8,858 bases of DNA from an uncultured Burkholderiales bacterium (GCA_937872165.1 CALMOR010000187.1:3609-12466); one strand, 5' to 3'; counted from the stretch's first letter, positions 1 through 5,743 are shown. Translations and numbers: made by a program. The notes: generated by a model not told the origin, from the letters alone.

Positions 1-331
1 GCGCATAGCCCTGCAGCAGAAGGACCAGCGAGATCGCGGCCTTGTCGACCAGCTCGCCGCTCCGCAGGTCCGCGGCGAACGCCGACGCGGTCTGCAGGAA
101 GGTCGGCAGCAGCAGGTCGTTGTCGGCGATGCGTGCGACGGTCTCCCATGCGATCGCGAGCACGACCAGCAGGATCGCCCTGCGCACCGAGGTCTTGTCG
201 GACAGTCGCGTCCCGAGCGACGGCGCGCGCACCTGCTCGATGTCGCCCACCGGCTCGAGCACGCGCTCGTACTCGGCCCTCGCCGGAAGGACGATCGCTC
301 GTGCCGGTGCCGTGGTGCCGGTGGCCGTCAT
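1..331 (-). CDS. ABC transporter permease, SsuC/TauC type, partial (C-terminus outside window)
   Basis: This is the inner-membrane permease subunit of an ABC importer, inferred to carry an organosulfur compound with the ATPase and binding protein encoded upstream. The 110 visible codons start at the ATG at 331 and run off the left edge, so only about 40% of a usual 250-280 aa permease is present. A long hydrophilic N-terminus with no signal (about residues 1-50) leads into a first hydrophobic helix at about 51-69 (RRAILLVVLAIAWETVARIA). The next segment, LLLPTFLQTASAF, matches the 'LP.P..v...' loop typical of the SsuC/TauC family. A second hydrophobic segment begins near residue 98. The start codon overlaps the TGA of the ATPase gene (ATGA on the minus strand), so translation is probably coupled. 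The conserved EAA loop lies outside the window, so the family call rests on the N-terminus and context. Confidence 0.85.
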   Translation of the reverse strand, partial: MTATGTTAPARAIVLPARAEYERVLEPVGDIEQVRAPSLGTRLSDKTSVRRAILLVVLAIAWETVARIADNDLLLPTFLQTASAFAADLRSGELVDKAAISLVLLLQGYA

Positions 332-1185
332 GCGAGCGCTTCGTCGAAGAGGAGCCCATGGATGCGGGCGGCCTGCGCCTGGAACGCGGCGCTGCCGATG
401 CTGCCCGGTCCGAACGCGTGCGCGTCGAGCTCGGCGCGCACGCGGCCGGGATGACTGGACAGCAGCAGGACACGGGTGCCGAGCAGCAGCGCCTCTTCGA
501 TCGAATGCGTGACGAAGAGCAACGTGAAGCCGACCTCGTCGGCGAGCGCCAGCAGCTCTTCCTGCATGCGTCGCCGCGTCAGGGCGTCGAGCGCCGCGAA
601 CGGCTCGTCCATCAACAGCATCGCCGGCTTCGTCACGAGCGCCCGCGCGATCGCGACCCGCTGCTTCATGCCGCCCGACAGGGTGTGCGGATAGGCATCG
701 GCGAAGGCTTCGAGGCCGACCCGCGCCAGCATCGCCGTCGCACGGGCCCTGGCCTCGACCTTGTCGCAGCGCCTCGCGGCGAGCAGCGGGAACATCACGT
801 TGGTGAGCACCGTCTTCCACGGCGGCAGCTGGTCGAATTCCTGGAACACCACGAGACGATCGGGACCCGGGCCGTCGACCGGCCGGCCATCGAGCAGGAT
901 CCTTCCTTCGCGCGGCTTCATGAAGCCGGCGATGGCCTTCAGCAGCGACGACTTGCCGCAGCCGGACGCGCCGAGCAGCATGAAGCGGTCGCCGCGATGG
1001 ACTTCGAAGTCCACGCGATGCACCGCGCGCACGACGCGCCCGGGACTCGCGTACTCGAGCGTCAGTCCGTCGACCTTCAACAGCGCGCCCGCGGCGGCCG
1101 ACTCCTCCCGATGCGAGCGCCCGGCGGCACGAGCGACGGGCGCAGGGTCGAGTCCGTTTCGCAGGACGTGGGTCGTGCTCGTCAT
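328..1185 (-). CDS. ABC transporter ATP-binding protein, nitrate/sulfonate/taurine family (SsuB/TauB-like)
   Basis: This 285-aa protein is the nucleotide-binding subunit that powers import through the neighbouring permease. All ABC motifs are intact: Walker A GASGCGKSS (72-80), Q-loop VVFQEFDQLPPW with Q115, signature LSGGMKQ (169-175), Walker B MLLMDEP (189-195) with E194 as catalytic base, D-loop AALD (197-200), and H-loop LLFVTHS with H227. The Q-loop sequence and the short C-terminal tail are typical of the NrtD/SsuB/TauB branch. The core domain begins near residue 35, so the first 35 or so residues are an extension; a later start cannot be excluded, but this ATG lies 1 bp after the stop of the binding-protein gene, as expected for a coupled operon. 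Its stop overlaps the permease start. Confidence 0.95.
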   Translation of the reverse strand: MTSTTHVLRNGLDPAPVARAAGRSHREESAAAGALLKVDGLTLEYASPGRVVRAVHRVDFEVHRGDRFMLLGASGCGKSSLLKAIAGFMKPREGRILLDGRPVDGPGPDRLVVFQEFDQLPPWKTVLTNVMFPLLAARRCDKVEARARATAMLARVGLEAFADAYPHTLSGGMKQRVAIARALVTKPAMLLMDEPFAALDALTRRRMQEELLALADEVGFTLLFVTHSIEEALLLGTRVLLLSSHPGRVRAELDAHAFGPGSIGSAAFQAQAARIHGLLFDEALA

Positions 1186-1186
1186 G

Positions 1187-2218
1187 TCAGTTCGCGGCCG
1201 CGTTGTGGGGATCGTCGAAGAAGTAGTCGGTCGCCGACGCGGGCTTGTTCCTGATCGCTCCGACGCGGTTCATGAACGCGGCCAATGCGTACGTGTTCTG
1301 CGGCGTGATCTTGAAGTCGAGTTCCGGATTCGAGAGGATCGACGCGAGCAGCTTCGGATCGATCGTCGACTTGTCGGTACGCAGGAAGATCTCCGCGGCC
1401 TTGCGCGGATCGGTTCGCGCGATGCGGGCGGCCTCGGCCAGCGCGTCGATGAAGGCCTTGTAGGTCTTCGGATTGTCCTTGCGGAACTTCTCGGTCGCAT
1501 ACAGCACGCTCGCCGACGAAGGGCCGCCCATCACGTCGTAGCTCTTCAGCACGACATGGGCCGCCGGGTTGCCGGCCAACTCCTGTTCCTGGAACGGCGG
1601 GTTCGTGAAGTGCGCATCGATCTCGGTGCCGCCCCTGATCATCGCGGCCGCCGCGTCCGGATGCGGAACCCCGACCTGCAGTCGATCGAGCTTGTCGAAC
1701 TGCTTGTCGCCCCAGATCGCTGCCGACGCGAGCTGCAGCATGCGCGCCTGCACCGAGACGCCGGTGGCCGGCATCGCGATGCGATCGGCGTCGCCGAAGT
1801 CCGCGATCGTCTTCACGCCCGGCCGCGTGCTGATCAGGTAGTAGGGGATGTTGCCCAACGACGCGACGCCACGCACGTTCTGCCGCCCGTGCGTGCGGTC
1901 CCACAGCGTCAGCATCGGGCCGACGCCCGCGCCGCCGACGTCGATCGAGCCCGACAGCAGCGCCTCGTTGATGGACGAGCCGCCCGAGAGCTGCACGAAG
2001 TCGGCCTTGATCTCGAGCCCCGCGGCCTTGCCGTACTTCTCGACGAGCTTCTGGTCCTGCACGATGTCGAGCAGCAGGTAGACGATGCCGAACTGCTGGG
2101 CGACGCGCAGCGTGCCTTCGGCCCGTGCGGGCTGGACGGCGATGCCTGCGAGCAGCAGCGCGATCGACAGGGTTCTCCGCAGCGCGCCGGTGGGCCGGCG
2201 CTCGTCAGAACGGAGCAT
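1187..2218 (-). CDS. ABC transporter periplasmic substrate-binding protein, SsuA/TauA/NrtA-like
   Basis: This 343-aa secreted binding protein delivers ligand to the ABC importer. It has a Sec signal peptide: a basic start (residues 1-15, with the RR pair at 14-15), a hydrophobic core TLSIALLLAGIAV (16-28), and a likely cleavage after ARA (A33). The mature protein opens GTLRVAQQFGIVYLL, and the segment LSGGSSINEALLSGSIDVGGAG (about 77-98) is the family's ligand-cleft hallmark, followed by hinge elements GVASLGNIPYYLIS (117-130) and AMPATGVSVQARMLQ (148-162). The start codon lies 14 bp inside the 3' end of the dioxygenase gene; a GAAGG sits just before it with short spacing. The ligand cannot be read from sequence. 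A sulfonate or sulfate ester is inferred from the linked TauD-family enzyme, but nitrate-, pyrimidine-precursor- or aromatic-binding relatives look similar. Confidence 0.92.
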   Translation of the reverse strand: MLRSDERRPTGALRRTLSIALLLAGIAVQPARAEGTLRVAQQFGIVYLLLDIVQDQKLVEKYGKAAGLEIKADFVQLSGGSSINEALLSGSIDVGGAGVGPMLTLWDRTHGRQNVRGVASLGNIPYYLISTRPGVKTIADFGDADRIAMPATGVSVQARMLQLASAAIWGDKQFDKLDRLQVGVPHPDAAAAMIRGGTEIDAHFTNPPFQEQELAGNPAAHVVLKSYDVMGGPSSASVLYATEKFRKDNPKTYKAFIDALAEAARIARTDPRKAAEIFLRTDKSTIDPKLLASILSNPELDFKITPQNTYALAAFMNRVGAIRNKPASATDYFFDDPHNAAAN

Positions 2219-3104
2219 CGCCTTCGATCGTCGTGCGGTTCATGCGGCGACGCAGGTGCTCGGGGCAGCCGGCCGCGAGATGCATCAGCGAGCGGTTGTC
2301 CCAGAACACCATGTCGCGCGCTTCCCAGCGATGGCGATGGACATGTTCCGGCACGACGCTGTGGGCGAACAGCGTCGCGAGCAGTTCGCGGCTCTCGTCG
2401 TCGGGCAGTCCGACGACGCGGGTCGTGAAGTGCTCGCTGACGAAGAGCGCCTTGCGTCCGGTCTCGGGATGGGTGCGCACGACCGGATGGATCACCGGCT
2501 TCACCTCGGCGATCTGCGCATCGCTCAGCTTGGGGCGCCACGGGCTGCGCCGACGCAGCTCCTCGTACTTCGCGAGATACGAGTGCTCGGCCTTCAGCCC
2601 CGCGACCGTCTTCCGGAGTCCGGCCGGCAGCGTGTCCCAGGCGCGATGCATGTTCGCGAACAGCGTGTCGCCCCCTTCGGCCGGCAGCTCCTGCGCGTGC
2701 AGCATCGAGCCGAGGCTCGGCGTTTCCTTGTACGAGAGGTCCGAGTGCCAGTAGTGCCCGGCGTCGCCGAGACCGATCGGCTGACCGTTCTCGACGATGT
2801 TCGAGACGACCAGGATCTCCGGGTGTCCCTTCAGCTGGAACTGGTGCAGAACGTGGACCTGCAACGGACCGAAGCGACGGCTGAACGCGATCTGCTGCTC
2901 GGGCGTGATGTCCTGGTCGCGGAAGACCAGCAGGTGATGGTCGAGATGGGCTCGATGCAGTCGCGCGAAGTCGTCGTTCGACAGCGGCGCGGCGAGGTCG
3001 AGCCCCACGACCTCGGCGCCCAGCGGCGCGTCGAACGGCCGGACTTCGAAGCCGGAACGGGTCACGGGGCGGATCGGCCGGTCGGCCAGCAGCAAGGTGC
3101 TCAT
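2205..3104 (-). CDS. TauD/TfdA-family Fe(II)/2-oxoglutarate-dependent dioxygenase
   Basis: This 299-aa cytoplasmic oxygenase couples oxidative decarboxylation of 2-oxoglutarate to hydroxylation of its substrate; in TauD relatives this releases sulfite from a sulfonate, and in AtsK from an alkyl sulfate. The iron triad is present: H120 and D122 in YWHSDLSY, and H275 in WDNRSLMH. The 2-oxoglutarate contacts T147 (in GGDT) and R286 fall at the spacings of E. coli TauD T126 and R266. R290 and H84 align by hand with the TauD sulfonate contacts R270 and H70, whereas TauD Y73, N95 and F159 are His, Gly and Tyr here. Length and the C-terminal GDxPF ending match TauD. It is the first gene of the operon, and its last 14 bp overlap the binding-protein gene. 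Regulation probably involves the palindromic array 66-100 bp upstream. The exact substrate is uncertain. Confidence 0.93.
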   Translation of the reverse strand: MSTLLLADRPIRPVTRSGFEVRPFDAPLGAEVVGLDLAAPLSNDDFARLHRAHLDHHLLVFRDQDITPEQQIAFSRRFGPLQVHVLHQFQLKGHPEILVVSNIVENGQPIGLGDAGHYWHSDLSYKETPSLGSMLHAQELPAEGGDTLFANMHRAWDTLPAGLRKTVAGLKAEHSYLAKYEELRRRSPWRPKLSDAQIAEVKPVIHPVVRTHPETGRKALFVSEHFTTRVVGLPDDESRELLATLFAHSVVPEHVHRHRWEARDMVFWDNRSLMHLAAGCPEHLRRRMNRTTIEGDAPF

Positions 3105-3131
3105 GGCGAGGTCTCGTGTTTTCGGCCGGGC

Positions 3132-3137
3132 AGTCTA
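3132..3137 (-). promoter_or_regulatory. Possible -10 element of the dioxygenase/ABC operon
   Basis: Minus-strand TAGACT matches four of six bases of the sigma70 -10 consensus and lies about 30 bp before the dioxygenase ATG. No convincing -35 box sits 16-18 bp upstream, which would fit an activator-dependent promoter such as Cbl- or SsuR-regulated sulfonate genes. That activator is inference; only the weak hexamer is seen. Confidence 0.25.
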
Positions 3138-3169
3138 AGAGGTCCGTCGCAAGCCGCGAACGATGGATT

Positions 3170-3204
3170 CGTCATGGCGCCATGACGCCTCGTCATGACG
3201 TCAT
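3170..3204. promoter_or_regulatory. Palindromic half-site array upstream of the dioxygenase operon
   Basis: A perfect 18-bp palindrome CGTCATGGCGCCATGACG occupies 3170-3187. It is followed by two overlapping perfect 10-bp palindromes, CGTCATGACG (3191-3200) and ATGACGTCAT (3195-3204). Together they place five GTCAT/ATGAC half-sites in 35 bp (starts at 3171, 3182, 3192, 3195 and 3200). The array begins 66 bp upstream of the dioxygenase ATG and runs into the stop codon of the 104-aa gene (3201-3203). The main palindrome is centred about 54 bp upstream of a start site inferred from the weak -10. It is not followed by a T tract on either strand, so an operator is more likely than an intrinsic terminator. 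The binding protein is unknown. Confidence 0.45.
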
Positions 3205-3515
3205 CCGGCTTCCGTCGTGAACTCGGGCGTCTTCCACTGCAGCAGTTCGGCGACGCGCGTCATCACCCACAGAGCCTCGGCGCCGCCCACGACGTCGCTC
3301 GAACGCAGGCCACCGTGACAACGACGCAGCACCTCGTCCTCGGACAGGTCTTCCTTGAACTGCAGCGTGTGACAGACGTCGGCGGTCTGCACGGCGAGGT
3401 CCTCGCACAGGTCGTAGCGGGCCTCGATGGTCGCGCGCGCTTCGTTCGGGCGACCGTCGCGGCTGTACAGCGCCATGAACGACTGCGGGATCTCGATCTG
3501 GTAGTGCTCGTCCAT
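3201..3515 (-). CDS. Small uncharacterised protein, 104 aa
   Basis: The function is unknown. The protein starts MDEHYQIEIPQSFMALYSRD and is acidic, soluble-looking and probably mostly helical, with cysteines C37, C48 and C66, no signal peptide and no membrane segment. The IEIPxSFMALY opening and the RYDLCEDLA and EDEVLRRCHGGL segments resemble, from memory, a family of roughly 100-aa betaproteobacterial proteins often labelled 'ATPase with chaperone activity'. No P-loop is visible here, so that label should not be taken as function. The frame stays open upstream to 3764, but that extension reads through the tandem repeat and into the opposite-strand 62-aa gene, so the ATG at 3515 is chosen although its ribosome-binding site is weak. 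The gene ends 97 bp before the dioxygenase start and is on the same strand, but it is probably a separate unit. Confidence 0.75.
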   Translation of the reverse strand: MDEHYQIEIPQSFMALYSRDGRPNEARATIEARYDLCEDLAVQTADVCHTLQFKEDLSEDEVLRRCHGGLRSSDVVGGAEALWVMTRVAELLQWKTPEFTTEAG

Positions 3516-3521
3516 GGCGGC

Positions 3522-3647
3522 TCGAAGGAAACGCGGCTTCGAGGAACGCGACTCGAAGGGAAGGCGGTCGAAAGGAAGGCCGCTCGAAAGGAGGGCCGCT
3601 GGAAGGTAAGGCAGGTCGAAGGGAACGTCGGTCGAAGCGACGACTCG
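3522..3647. repeat. Degenerate tandem repeat, period about 16 bp, eight units
   Basis: The TCGAA-type motif recurs at 3522, 3539, 3553, 3568, 3584, 3600, 3616, 3632 and (as TCGTA) 3645, with intervals of 17, 14, 15, 16, 16, 16, 16 and 13 bp. The best units read TCGAAAGGAAGGCCGC (3568-3583) and TCGAAAGGAGGGCCGC (3584-3599). The plus strand is purine-rich and the minus strand pyrimidine-rich. The period is not a multiple of three, so the repeat is not a coding repeat. It fills most of the gap between the divergent 104-aa and 62-aa genes, where any promoter for the 104-aa gene should lie. There are no unique spacers, so it is not a CRISPR array. Confidence 0.8.
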
Positions 3648-3702
3648 TAAACCATGATTCACACCGCGCAGTAGACTCCGATCCTCGACCCACGAAACGA
3701 AC

Positions 3703-3891
3703 ATGGACGAAGACAACCGATTCCTGCGGGAATTCGCCGAACGGATGGTCCGCCTGCAGCGCATCCTCGATGCGCAACAGCCCGCACAGCAGGGCGCCGT
3801 GCAGGCGCAATTCGACCGTACGCTGGAGCAACTCGACCGGCTGCACTCGGCGGCGGTCGCACGCGGCTTCCTGAACCCGAAGGCTCAGTGA
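3703..3891 (+). CDS. Small uncharacterised helical protein, 62 aa
   Basis: I do not recognise this protein. It begins MDEDNRFLREFAERMVRLQR and can form two amphipathic helices (about residues 4-25 and 31-54) separated by a Gln-rich turn (AQQPAQQ), suggesting a helical hairpin or a small coiled-coil dimer. There is no signal peptide, membrane segment or cysteine. Codon choice is GC-rich at third positions like the neighbours, which supports a real gene. No clear ribosome-binding site precedes the ATG; a weak TAGACT at 3672-3677 could be a -10 box, giving a leader of about 20 nt. The gene converges on the 74-aa gene, and their 3' ends overlap by 7 bp. Confidence 0.6.
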   Translation: MDEDNRFLREFAERMVRLQRILDAQQPAQQGAVQAQFDRTLEQLDRLHSAAVARGFLNPKAQ

Positions 3892-4109
3892 CCCGCGAAA
3901 TTCGCGTGGGCGATGATCAGCGACTGGAAGTTGGTGGCGAGCGCCTGCACGACCGAGCCGATCAGCGCGCCTTCCTGCGTGCGGATGTCGTCGGGCATCT
4001 TCTGCTGCAGGATCCTCACCGCTTCGTTGATCTGACTGCCGGTCAGGTCGACCGCGGCACGCCATACGTCGTCTTCTTCATTGAGCAGGGCAACAGGCTT
4101 CAATGACAT
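3885..4109 (-). CDS. Small uncharacterised protein, 74 aa
   Basis: No family is recognised. The protein starts MSLKPVALLNEEDDVWRAAV and looks largely helical, with an acidic N-terminal part, a polar middle (SQINEAVRILQQKMPDD) and a moderately hydrophobic C-terminal helix (ALIGSVVQALATNFQSLIIAHA, about 48-69). That helix is interrupted by polar residues and is more likely to pack or oligomerise than to span the membrane. The start is well supported by a strong Shine-Dalgarno GAGGAAA on the minus strand, about 6 nt before the ATG. A TAGAAT hexamer 32 bp upstream is a plausible -10 box. Codon use matches the genome background. The stop overlaps the end of the convergent 62-aa gene. Confidence 0.75.
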   Translation of the reverse strand: MSLKPVALLNEEDDVWRAAVDLTGSQINEAVRILQQKMPDDIRTQEGALIGSVVQALATNFQSLIIAHANFAGH

Positions 4110-4434
4110 CTTCGTTTCCTCGGGTCGTGGGCAAGCGTCGATTCTAGGGCCTCGGACGCGCGCGACGGCGCTTCGACCGGACTTGAGCTGCCGACCGCTT
4201 CACGATCGCGCCGCTTCATGACGAAGACGGGTGCCTGCGGGGGTCGGACTACGGCCGACGATCCATTTCTTCGCGAGACTTCCTGAACACGGCCGAAGCC
4301 GGTGACCTCGGCGCCGTACTCGCGCAGCTCGGGGACACTGCGCGCAACGCACCGGGTCCGTCGTCCGCGGCCGATGTCGGCGTAACGATCGACGGTGCCC
4401 CGACCGAAGCGCTGTCCCGCGCTCGTGCGGCGCG
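4110..4434. other. Intergenic stretch without a supported gene
   Basis: These 325 bases lie between the 74-aa gene and the LysR gene, both on the minus strand. A minus-strand frame is open across it (GTG at 4438 down to 4100), but it has no ribosome-binding site, runs into the start of the 74-aa gene, is Arg/Ser-rich and recalls no family. The part nearest the LysR gene (about 4275-4434) has more gene-like codon use than the rest, so a degraded gene is possible. I see no strong terminator hairpin with a T tract for the LysR gene, and no RNA gene or repeat. Confidence 0.5.
4141..4146 (-). promoter_or_regulatory. Possible -10 box for the 74-aa gene
   Basis: Minus-strand TAGAAT matches five of six bases of the sigma70 -10 consensus and would start a transcript about 25 nt before the ATG at 4109, ahead of the strong GAGGAAA ribosome-binding site. 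The region 17 bp further upstream is GC-rich and shows no recognisable -35 box. Confidence 0.35.
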
Positions 4435-5394
4435 TCACTCGAACGCGCGGGGCTCGACCGCTTCCGCGCGAACCGGCAGCGGCGAGTGCAGCATCAGGCG
4501 TTCGTCATGCTCGAACAGCTCCGCGATCCACTCGACGAACACCCGCACCTTGTTCGACAGGTTGCGATTGAGCGGATAGACGATGTGCAGCGGCATCGGC
4601 TCGGACAGCCAGTTGCCGAGGACGATCTCCAGCTCGCCGTTCTCGATCTGCCGCCGCACCGAGCTCGTCGTGAGCTGCGCGATGCCGAGGCCGGCGAGGC
4701 ATGCGTCGTAGTAGACGCTCGAATCGTTGACCGCGAGCGGACCTTCGAGCGCGAGCTTGAAGCGCTCGCCGTCCTTCTCGAAGTCCCAATCGAAGACGCG
4801 GCCGGTGACCGACGAGAAGTAGTTCAGGCAGACATGGTCGGCGAGGTCGCGCGGATGAACGGGGCGGGACCGGTTCGCGAAGTAGCCGGGCGCCGCGCAA
4901 TTGATGAAGTGCATCGTGCCGACGCGACGCGCGATCAGGTTCTGGTCTGCGATGACGCCGCCGCGCAGCGCGCAGTCGACGCCCTGCTCGATCAGGTCGA
5001 CCGGCCGGTCGCTGCAGCCGAGCTCGAGCCGGATGCCGGGGAAGCGCTGATGGAACTCGGCCATCCGCGGCATCAGGTTGACGCGTGCGAAGAGCGTCGC
5101 CACGTCGACGCGCAGGCGTCCGCTGGCCGACGCGTGATCGGTGGACAGCGATTCCTCGGCGTCGCGGACCTGGTCGAGGATCGCCACGCAGCGCTCGTAG
5201 TACGCGGCGCCGTCCGTGGTGACCGCGACCTTGCGCGTGGTGCGATTGAGCAGCTTCACGCCCAGCAATCGCTCGAGGTCGCGGATCGACGTCGTGACGG
5301 TCGCCTTCGGCATCCCGAGGCTCTCGGACGCGCGCGTGAAGCCGCCGGTATCGACTACGCGTACGAACACTTCCATCGCCTGCAACTTGTTCAT
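4435..5394 (-). CDS. LysR-type transcriptional regulator, CrgA/CeoR/BpeT-like
   Basis: This 319-aa DNA-binding regulator probably controls the divergent efflux operon and itself. The N-terminal winged helix-turn-helix spans about residues 1-60, with the LysR pattern AMEVFVRVVDTGGFTRASE, recognition helix PKATVTTSIRDLERLLG, and LLNRTTRKVAVTTDG leading into the linker helix (61-88). The effector-binding domain runs from about 90 to 300 (SGRLRVDVATLFARVNLMP; DSSVYYDACLAGLGIAQL). The length is slightly above the usual 300 because of a short polar C-terminal tail. In the B. cenocepacia ceo locus the divergent LysR protein CeoR responds to salicylate, chloramphenicol and iron starvation; the same position here suggests an aromatic or drug-like inducer, which is inference. 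The inverted repeat at 5395-5412 directly abuts its start codon, so occupancy there should influence its own expression. Confidence 0.95.
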   Translation of the reverse strand: MNKLQAMEVFVRVVDTGGFTRASESLGMPKATVTTSIRDLERLLGVKLLNRTTRKVAVTTDGAAYYERCVAILDQVRDAEESLSTDHASASGRLRVDVATLFARVNLMPRMAEFHQRFPGIRLELGCSDRPVDLIEQGVDCALRGGVIADQNLIARRVGTMHFINCAAPGYFANRSRPVHPRDLADHVCLNYFSSVTGRVFDWDFEKDGERFKLALEGPLAVNDSSVYYDACLAGLGIAQLTTSSVRRQIENGELEIVLGNWLSEPMPLHIVYPLNRNLSNKVRVFVEWIAELFEHDERLMLHSPLPVRAEAVEPRAFE

Positions 5395-5412
5395 TGTTCA
5401 GTTTCTTGAACA
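5395..5412. promoter_or_regulatory. Probable LysR binding site (TGTTCA-N6-TGAACA)
   Basis: A perfect inverted repeat TGTTCA(5395-5400)-N6-TGAACA(5407-5412) contains the T-N11-A pattern typical of LysR-family sites (5397/5409 and 5398/5410). Its centre is about 64 bp upstream of the start site inferred from the promoter at 5433-5461, matching the usual position near -65 of the LysR recognition site. It directly precedes the regulator's ATG, consistent with autoregulation. Confidence 0.55.
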
Positions 5413-5432
5413 GTTATTTCGTTTCTATCCGC

Positions 5433-5461
5433 TTTAAAGCCTCGCAGGCGATGAATATAGT
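5433..5461 (+). promoter_or_regulatory. Sigma70-like promoter of the efflux operon
   Basis: A TTTAAA -35 box (5433-5438, four of six matches) is followed by a 17-bp spacer and a TATAGT -10 box (5456-5461, five of six matches). The inferred transcript starts near 5468, about 25 nt before the ATG at 5493. The area is clearly more AT-rich than the rest of the window. The -35 lies inside a perfect 10-bp palindrome GCTTTAAAGC (5431-5440), which could be a second operator half-site or chance. Confidence 0.55.
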
Positions 5462-5492
5462 GCAGTCCTCGCAGTGCAACAAGAATACAAAA

Positions 5493-5741
5493 ATGAATAC
5501 GCCAATCCTTCTTCGCCACACCATCGCCCTTCTGTTCGTGATCGCCGCGGCCGCGATCGGTCTCGGCGAGCTGGTCTCCGCCGACCTGCACGTCCCGACC
5601 GCCCGCATCCTCGTGGCCGAGTGCCAGGGCTTCGAGGCGCTCGCCACCGTCGGCGGCACGCCGCTCGACTGCGCTGCCGGCGTGGCCGCGGTCGACGAAG
5701 AGCCCGTGGTCGAACCGGTCACCGTCCAGCCGAAGGCCTGA
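5493..5741 (+). CDS. Small exported or membrane-anchored peptide, 82 aa, first gene of the efflux operon
   Basis: This is an unrecognised small protein. It begins MNTPILLRHTIALLFVIAAA, a short basic N-terminus followed by a hydrophobic stretch at about 10-25, then ELVSAD with a possible signal-peptidase site after VSA (residues 28-30). It is therefore either a roughly 52-residue periplasmic peptide or one anchored by its N-terminal helix. The mature part has two cysteines, C44 and C60, that could form a disulfide, and an acidic Pro/Val tail (VDEEPVVEPVTV). The frame is open from 5394, but the promoter at 5433-5461 puts the transcript start after the earlier ATGs, so 5493 is chosen; its ribosome-binding site is weak. 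The next gene starts 2 bp after its stop, implying coupled translation. The described ceo cluster begins with llpE, so this ORF is extra relative to it. Confidence 0.7.
   Translation: MNTPILLRHTIALLFVIAAAAIGLGELVSADLHVPTARILVAECQGFEALATVGGTPLDCAAGVAAVDEEPVVEPVTVQPKA
5732..5736 (+). promoter_or_regulatory. Ribosome-binding site that decides the GTG start of the hydrolase-like gene
   Basis: GAAGG lies 7 nt before GTG 5744, inside the last codons of the 82-aa gene. The reading frame is open further upstream, but that part is an Arg-rich read-through of the 82-aa gene, so this GTG is the best start. Confidence 0.6.
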
Positions 5742-5743
5742 AC

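Noticed and set aside
761..2428. Long open frame on the plus strand opposite the ABC and dioxygenase genes
   Set aside because: It is antisense to genes with intact family motifs, and its translation is Arg-rich and motif-free, as expected of a shadow frame in GC-rich DNA. The same applies to plus-strand frames at 133-1254, 2085-3185 and 4486-5409.
3170..3187. The 18-bp palindrome as an intrinsic terminator for the 104-aa gene
   Set aside because: It has no loop nucleotides and no T tract on either strand, and additional overlapping half-sites point to protein binding.
3522..3647. CRISPR array
   Set aside because: Units are about 16 bp, degenerate and contiguous, with no unique spacers and no cas genes nearby.
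3516..3764. Upstream extension of the 104-aa gene to an ATG at 3764
   Set aside because: The extension translates the 16-bp tandem repeat and overlaps the opposite-strand 62-aa gene. Homologue-like sequence begins at MDEH.
4100..4438. 112-aa minus-strand frame starting with GTG at the LysR stop
   Set aside because: It has no ribosome-binding site, reads into the start of the well-supported 74-aa gene and has a low-complexity Arg/Ser composition. A degraded gene remains possible.
5474..5743. Upstream extension of the hydrolase-like protein
   Set aside because: It is an Arg-rich out-of-frame reading of the 82-aa gene. GTG 5744 has GAAGG at good spacing.
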